Assembly: GCF_020171345.1 (NCBI RefSeq)
Contig: NZ_JAIUZM010000003.1
Span: forward strand, 186,001 to 250,000
Direction of reading: 5' to 3'
Source: Microbulbifer agarilyticus
GTDB taxonomy: Bacteria; Pseudomonadota; Gammaproteobacteria; Pseudomonadales; Cellvibrionaceae
Length of the DNA: 64,000 bases
The translations under genes were made by a program, and so were the position numbers. Under the pieces are notes generated by a model, which worked only from the letters and a program-made list of their open reading frames with translations, was not told the DNA's origin and ran no database searches. Below, in pieces: positions 8,967 to 17,900 of the stretch (positions are counted from its first letter, which is position 1; every line of letters begins with the position of its first letter).

Positions 8967-11900
8967 ATGCGCACAAGAAAAATTCGTCTGTTCTCCGCCT
9001 TACTGATTTCAATTTTCTTCTTCCTGGCTATTTTTCAATTTATAGGTTCCAGTCAAGTTGCCGACAGTGCGGAACAAAACTTGGATCCAACGCCATCCTC
9101 GTCAGATCAGAGGCAGGAAACCACTGTTCGAAATAGAAATGATGGTCTTCAGAAGTCTAGAACTGTTGAGAGTGATTACGTTCACGATCAGTTGCTGATC
9201 AGATTCAAGTCTGAGGTCTCGCCAAATGAGGCGGTAATGCTTATCAACGACCTCGGGGCTGAAATAATCAGAGAGTTCAGAACACCTGCGGGGCTATATC
9301 TACTGCGCTTGCCAGACGGAGTCACCGTGTCTAAGGCAACTCAGTTCTTTGAGCGTGATGCTCGTACATCTGGTGTAGAGCCCAACTATATCTATGATGC
9401 CTCGAGCATTCCGGATGACACGTATTTTGATCGCCAGTGGGCCCTGAAGAACATTGGACAGGATGGTGGGGTATACGGGATAGATGTAAATGCAGAGCCG
9501 GCATGGAGCATTTCTACAGGAAGTAATGAAGTTGTTATTGGAATTATCGATACCGGTGTGGACTACACACATGTCGACCTACAGGAGAATATGTGGGTGA
9601 ATCCTGGAGAAATTCCAGGCAATGGGGTAGATGACGATAATAACGGCTGGATCGATGATATTCATGGGGTTGATACTTTCAGCAATGATTCCGACCCGAT
9701 TGATGAGCATGGGCATGGCACTCACGTTGCCGGAATAATTGCGGCGAGGGGTAACAACGGCGAAGGGATTGCCGGTGTCATGTGGCACGCGAGCTTGGCA
9801 GTATGTCGGTTTATGGGACCAGACAATTGGGGTACTACGGCCGACGCTATTGGGTGCTTGAATTATTTCTCCGACTTGAAGCGAAGAGGGGTCAACATTC
9901 TTGCTACTAACAATAGCTGGGGCTCTTCCGCTTTCTCTATTTTTTTGAACGAAGCGATTTACGAGCACAAGCGGGATGGGATATTACTGGTAGCTGCTGC
10001 CGGAAATTACGCTTGTGAATATAGACAGTATCCCGCGGGCTTTGAGTGGGACAACATAATATCTGTTGGTGCGACAGAAAATTACTATGGTGGAGATTTT
10101 CTATGCAGGGGCGATGTTCACGCGCCTGGATATAGGATCTTCAGTACGCTTCCTGGTCACCAATATGGTTATGAAACCGGTACCTCGATGGCGGCGCCAC
10201 TGGTTTCTGGAATGCTTGGTTTGTACCAATCCCACCAGCCATCCCTGGATTCCATGGAAATCAAGCAATTGCTGCTGGATACTGCGGAAAGCACAAGATC
10301 TGGCACCTACCCGATGGCCAAGCTCGAAATGCCATCTAATGATCAGGACAACGACGGGCTACCCGACGAATGGGAGGTTGATTACGGCTTTGATAGTGGT
10401 AACCCTGAAGATGCTGCGCAGGATGCCGATGGTGATGGGCTCAACAACAGTGAAGAGTTCTCTGCTGGAACAGATCCACGTCAACAGGACAGTGATGGAG
10501 ATGGCCTGTCAGATGGTGCTGAAATTGAGATCCATGGCACCAATCCGTTAAGTAGTGACACCGATGGCGATTCGCTCGCTGATAACCTTGAGATCAGCAC
10601 TTATAAAACGGATCCCTCGAATGTTGATACAGATGATGATGGGCTCGCCGATAACCTGGAGATCCAGGTCTATGGCACGGATCCCCTGTCGGCAGATAGC
10701 GATCGTGACACCATGCTCGATGGCTGGGAAGTAACCTATGGATTGAACCCTCTGGATAGCGCGGATGCCAATGTCGACGGGGACGGAGATGGTATTCTCA
10801 ATGTCGATGAAGCCCTGTATGGCTCAGCACCAGACAGCAGGGACAGTGATGGTGATGGTCTAGCCGATGGTGAGGAAGTGGGCTCATTGGGTACAGATCC
10901 CGCTTCCATCGACTCTGACGGTGATCGGATGCCGGATAACTGGGAAGTTGCAAACGGTTTAAATCCGTCGGCAGCAGAAGATGCTTTTACCGATCAGGAC
11001 GTTGACGGGCATGATGCATTGCGGGAGTTTCTCTCTGGTACGGATCCTTCTAGCAGTGCCTCGGTGCCCGAGTTTCTCGAATGGGCGACGTCAGATGGCA
11101 ATGCGGCGCGCAACCGATTTGTTCCCTTTAGGACTGAACTGTCATCGCCTCAAGTACGCTGGTCAACCCAGAGTTTTTCCCTTGATCGAATTCATACTTC
11201 CGAGATTGTGACAGCCCGTGGTGCCGTCATCTCTAGGGCGGCGTATTACCGTGGAATTCTCGGGTTCTCAGCGTTTGATGGGCGGCCACTATGGAATTTG
11301 GCCCTGGGGCAGGACTCTTACCCTGGGTGGAGATCGAGTCAGATCTCGACACCCCTTCAGCAGGGTGACCTTGCGTTTGTAACTCAGTCTATTAACGATG
11401 CTGCTTATGCTAATGCTGAAGAAAAAAATGCTGACCTACTACATGCGATTGACGTAGGCACTGGAGAGCTGGCTTACACTCAGGTTTTGACTCAGCACAC
11501 TCCCGGTCCGGTGCGTGGAGGTGAATACGGTCAAATTCTGCAGTCTGCGCATCCACTACCTGATCTTACAGGCCTTAATAAGGATATATTTGTTAAGGAT
11601 GGAGACACTGTAAAAAAGATTGATGCAGAATCTGGGCTAGAAACCTGGAAATCCCATGTCAGTGGTGAAAAGGACTTTTGGGCACCTTTAGTTTGGGGTG
11701 ACTTAGTTCTAGGGTTTTCTAATGGGAAGCTGATTGGGCTGAATATCCAAAGCGGCTCCCGGGAAATAGAGTTGGGCGAAGTGACTTGCCGCTATCAAGG
11801 TAGTACACGAATCGCAGAGTATCGCTCCAAGGCGGTTATTTTTTCCGGTGGTTGTCTCTCGACCATTGACCTTTCGAAGTCTGAGTCATTGTGGATATCT

Positions 11901-14900
11901 GAATTCTATGGAATGGACTCCATGGCCATGGATGACAACTATGTCTATTTACTTGCAGAAGATAGGTTGGAAATCCGAAGTCTTCTTGATGGCACCGTCT
12001 ACCGAGTAATCACAGATCTGCCTTCGGGTAGTTCCCGAGATTTGCTGGTATCGCTTAATCACGTTTTCATTTCAGCGCATTCGGGAACCTATGCTGTTGA
12101 TATTGCTACGGGTGAAATTGTCTGGCGATATAACCGCGGAGGTAAGATCGCACTATCTGACGATGGCGCCTTGCTCATCAATGGTGATCGGGGCTTTTTA
12201 TACTCTGTGAATGTGGAGGCAGATCTCGATAATGATGGGTTGCCGGGCTGGTGGGAGCGTTTTTATAGTTTGGATCCGCTTGATGCAGGGAATGTAAATG
12301 CAGATGTAGATGGGGATGGACTTACGCATTTCGAGGAGTTTTCATTCGGTACGAATCCGATGGCCGCTGACACTGATGGGGATGGAATTTCCGATCAGGT
12401 TGAGGTCGTTACCTACCAGACTGATCCGGCTGAGACAGACACCGATGCCGATGGCCTTAGTGATGGGCAGGAACAAGGGGTTTATGGGACCGACCCGCTA
12501 GTGTCTGATAGTGATGGTGATGGAGTGCGGGACGGAGATGAAGTTCTCGTATTTTTCACCGATCCGATCGACGCGACAAGCAGGCCCAAGCCCATTTCGA
12601 GCTATCAAGATTCCTTTGAAGAGGGGGTGCCGCGAAACTGGGTGACAGACAACCCTGAAGCTGTGGGCTGGACTCGAGACTGGGAGTTGGCAAGTGACGG
12701 AAATTACAGTCTGAAGACGGGTTGGTTGTCTACGGGAGAGGTTTCTGAGGTCAGTTGGCAACAGGTCTTTATTCCCGGAACGCTGTCGTTTGATGTGAAA
12801 GTCAATGGCGAGTCGTGTTGCGATATATTGCGGGTGTATCTCGATGACAAGGTAGTAGTCAGCGTTACCTCTGGAGACTGGAAAAGTGTAAGTATCGATA
12901 TTCCACCCGGCATGCATACTATTAAGTGGTCTTATTTACGTGCGAGCGGAGAGGGTTTTTCTGACAGTGCTGCACGTATCGATAGGTTGCTCTATGAGTC
13001 ACAAGCGCCGATGGCGGTCAACCCGAAAAATGTTCTGGTGTTTCATGATCGTAAGCTCTACGAATTCGACATTGCGGGAAATCGTATCGGGGTGCCGATC
13101 AATTTCCCTCAGCTGGAAAATGTCGATGATATCGTCGCCCTGAGGGGGCATCGTCTACTCCTTTCTGAAGGGGAAAACTTCCATTTCTACGATCTTACGA
13201 ACGGTCATAAGTGGTCTAGTGAAAATCCCGCTGGAAATATGGCCCGCTGCGGCAGCGGTGAAGGACAAGCTAGATTTACGAGGATCAAAGACTCGATATT
13301 TTATCCCGCGACGCAGTGCACATTCGGCCTCGGAATTGCAGAGCTGGATGATTCCGGTCAGCATCTCGGGTCTTTCCTGATTGACAATCGTTACCTCGAC
13401 CTTGCCCGTGGCCCTGACAATACGCTGTACGCGTTAAGGGGTGAAGATTCGGATTTCAAAGGATTTGGAAGCCAGATCGATATCATTGATATTGAGCATC
13501 GCACGATAATTCGAAGTATCAATACCGAAGTTGGCGTTGGAAGGATTTTAGTGGATAAGCAGGGTGAGCTGATTGCGGACGTCGGCAAGGACATATACCA
13601 CCTCGACAGCGAGGGTCGCGTAACGGCGAAGGCTGTCGATCCGCCAGGTTACATCGATGATCTCGTCTGGAGCGTGTCCGGGAACATTATTTTGGGTGGC
13701 GTTAATGGTGGAGTCGGTGTTCTGGATTCGGAACTTGCTCTGCAGCTTTTCCCGACGGAGCAAACGGGCCTGCTCACTTCACCTTCGGCGGGTGTAAAGC
13801 TGGCTGCGATCCGTACGGACGGTAGTGATCTGGATGCCGATGGTATCCCTGACTGGTGGGAAAGCTTCTATGGGCTTGATCCGGGTGATGCAGATGATGC
13901 GCCTATGGATCTGGATGGGGATGGGCTATCGAATATTGACGAATATCGCTCCGGGGCGAGTCCACTGGAATCGGACAGTGATTTTGATGGCATCGCGGAT
14001 AATTTAGAGGTGCTCAACTTTCTGACCAATCCCGGATCAGCTGATAGTGATGCGGATGGAATTTCAGATGGGGATGAGATCAATATACATGGTACCAGTC
14101 CAGTTTCTGCAGATACAGATGGAGACGGTCTCGGAGATAGTCAGGAGATCGTCCAATATGGATCTGACCCCTTGAGTGGTGATTCTGACGGCGATGGCTT
14201 ACCTGATCACTGGGAAATCCAGTTCTCGCTCAATCCGACGAGCCCTGCAGATGCTCTGGACGACAGTGATAACGATGACCTGAGTAATTTGCAGGAATAT
14301 GATGTCGGTACCCACCCAGCATTGGCAGACTCTGACTTCGATGGTCTTACCGATGGGAGTGAGGTTCTCAACTATGGTACTTCGCCACTCGACCGAGATA
14401 CTGACGGCGATTATCTGAGTGATCGTTGGGAAGTGGAATTCGCGCTTGACCCATTGGACTCACTAGATGCTGAGGCGGACGCGGATCTTGATGGTTTTAG
14501 CAATGCCAGGGAGTATTTTTCCCAAACACTTCCGAACGATCCCAAGAGTTTTCCAAGAGCACTGCCATGGGTGACAGCGGGGGGGGATTCCCGGCACCGT
14601 CGCCATGTCCCAGTTTCACTCGATTCCGCTAATTTTGTTCAGCGATGGAGTCTTGAGGACGCTTCCATGGACGCCATGGAGGTTGCCAATCCTGTTATGG
14701 TCGCCGGAGGTAAAATCTTCCTATCGGAAAGGAATACCTATTGGGACGAAATAGATCTCGCCGTCTCAGCATTGGATGCCTTTGATGGGCGACCAATCTG
14801 GAAGCAAGAGGTGGGTCCATTGCGTCCGGTACAGCGGATTTCCCTCGGTACGGAAACTGTAAATTTTTTTGGTGAGAGAGACCACGCCGAGCGGTTTTTC

Positions 14901-17900
14901 TCCATTGATCAGAGCTCTGGAAAACTGGAAGAGGTAAAAACGGAGTGGATACAGAGAGTGAATAATACCACGCCACTGGTACCTTATGGCGATCATTTCT
15001 ACTCGTCCGGAGTTGGTTATAGGCAAGTTTCTAGTATCGATGGCAGCACGGGCGAAAAAGTCTGGTCTCTAGAAATGGATGCAGTGTGGGGGAAGGTACG
15101 GCTGACGCCGGCAGTCGATGAGCGGTATCTCTATAGTTTCTACAGAAATGATATATGGGGAACCTCTGATGACGTCTATGGACTTGTGCTTGTAGATCGT
15201 GAAACGGGGGATGTTGCGAGGACGATTCCGGATCCGGATGCGCAAGCGCCGGGGGGGATTTCGCCAATTATCGGCTCTCAGGAAAATATAATCGTCATTT
15301 TCCCGGTGGATAGAAGGGTTTCCAGTATCAGCACTGCGAGTGCAAAAGTGGAATGGAGTGTTTACGGAGACTTTGTATACGAACCCGCTTATGCCAACGG
15401 TGTTGTTTATGCTGTTGAATCCGGCGGTCTCATTGCGATCAACGAGTACGATGGTAAAGTGCTATGGCGCTGGCAAAGTAACGACGCGCCCCTTGTGGAA
15501 AGCCCGTTGCTGACTGATTCTCACGCATTCGTTTCCTCCCATACCGATGTTTTTGCTATTGACTTGTCGACTGGTATTCCTGCATGGAAATTTGGAAAGG
15601 GCGGTCACCTCAGTATGGGTGAAGACGGGGCGTTATATATTGCAGGGTTTGATGGGGGAGTTTACGCCGTCTCGGTCATGGCTCCTGATGCGGATGGCGA
15701 TGGCATGCATGACGCATGGGAGCGCTTACATGGCCTTGATGCCGAATTAGCGGACCAGGGCCTTGACCAGGATAATGATGGTCTCACTAATCTTCAGGAA
15801 TTCGAAGCAAGAACACGCCCAGACACCTCAGACACGGATGGCGACGGACTGACAGATGGTGCAGAGCTCAATGAGTATTCAACGAACCCTAGGTTCAGCG
15901 ATACGGATAAAGATGGGCTAGAGGATGCTGATGAACTCTTACTACACGCCACAGATCCCCTGAACAACGATACCGATGGCGATGGTTTGATGGATGGCGA
16001 TGAAGTCACTTCCTTTGAGACATCACCTGTTTCTCAGGATACGGATCAGGATGGTATGCCTGACGGCTACGAGGTTGAGTTTTCGTTTGCGCCGAACGCT
16101 GCCAGTGACGGTACTGAAGACGCCGATGGTGATGGTCTGGCCAATGCCAGGGAGTATTCGAGCGGAACAGATCCACATATTGCAGATTCTGATGGTGATG
16201 GGCTTCCGGATGGGGTTGAGGTCGATACTTATTACACAGATCCACTGCTGGTGGACACGGACGGGGATAGAGTTCCAGATGGTGATGAGTTAGAGGTAGG
16301 CCTCGATCCGTTGAATGTCGATGATGCTTCTGCAGATCATGACAGCGATGGATACTTGAATGCCGAGGAGTACTTTGCAGGATCAGATATTTCTGATCCT
16401 GAAAGTACACCAGTTATCAGCAGTTGGACCATCGAGCGGGGAAGTACGGCTTTTGATGGATACGTGCCCTTGAGTTTGAATCCAAATAATTTTCGCTTGC
16501 GTTGGAAGCGGGATATGGATGGTTCAGAAGAAACGGTTCACTCAAATGTCGTAACTTCCAATGGTCGTGCCGCAATTGTTAGTTTTGGCTGGGATTGGGA
16601 TGCTTGGCGTTTTGGTAGCAAGGGTTTCTCAGAGAATAAAGCATTGTCTGTACTGGATGTGTTTACTGGGGAAGTGCTTTGGGAGCGAAAGCTCCAATCC
16701 TATGAGGAGGTCAGTGGGCCGGCCATAGGGGATGGCGTTATTTATGTGACCACAGGACGCCTTGATGGTGTGCTTGGTCTGGACCTCTATACCGGCGAGA
16801 AGCGCCTAGTCAAGCAGTTTACCACGCGGTCCCATAGTTGGTATACGCGGCCGCCGGTGCCCTACTCCGATTCGCTCTACGTCGAGCACAGGAATGACGC
16901 CTTTGTTGGTCTTAAGGTCGATACGGGTGAAAAGACTCTGCGGCACGTGGCGCGGAGAATGCGCCAACAACTGACCCCTGTTGATGAAAATAATGTTTAC
17001 GTTTTTGCCGGTGGCCTCGAAGTGCCACTTAGGATTGATGTTTTAGATAGGGGGACTGGTGCATTAAGGCATTCGATTTCAAGTGAAGTCACGGGTTTTT
17101 ATGTCTCGAAAACGTTTTCTCCAATAGTCAGTCGTTCTGGGATGGCCTTTGCTGCGCAGGGAAGCCGGGTGGTCGCTTTCAACTTGAAGGAACAGAGAGT
17201 GGCCTGGCGAAAGCAGTTTCCTCCAACCGGTAGCTGGTTCTTTGCGAATAGATATGCAGATAAAATCGCTCACGCAAACGGCGTGCTCTATGTCATTAAC
17301 GATGGCGATCTTGTCGCGTTGACGGAGATGTCAGGAGAGGAACTCTGGCGTTGGGATCCGGGTGATGTTGATATTAACAAAAACCTTGTTGTCACGAATG
17401 AGCATATCTTTGTCGCGACGGACTACGAAACTTTTGCTGTTTCCGTGGTTGAAGGTGAATCGGTGTGGAGTTATGCGGCCGGCGGTGCATTGTCCCTGGA
17501 TAACAATGGACTTCTTTATATTGTTTCAGGTGACGGAACTGTGCACGCTATTGAAGTCGAGGGGGACTTAGATGCCGATCGCATGCCAGATTGGTGGGAG
17601 CGTCAGCACGGGCTCAATCCTCGCTTTGCCGGTGATGCCTCCCAGGACAGCGACACTGATGGTCTTTTAACGCTGGATGAGTATCTACAGGGGACGTCGC
17701 CTTTTAATGTGGATTCAGACTCGGACGGACTGGCAGATGGGGACGAAGTAAATACCGCTGGTAGTGATCCAACGCTGGCGGATACCGACGGAGATGGGCT
17801 ATCAGATGGCGAGGAAGCTCTCCAATACGGCTCAAGCCCTTCTGAATCTGACTCGGATCGGGACGGGCTCGATGATTACCTGGAAGTCAGCCGTTACCAG

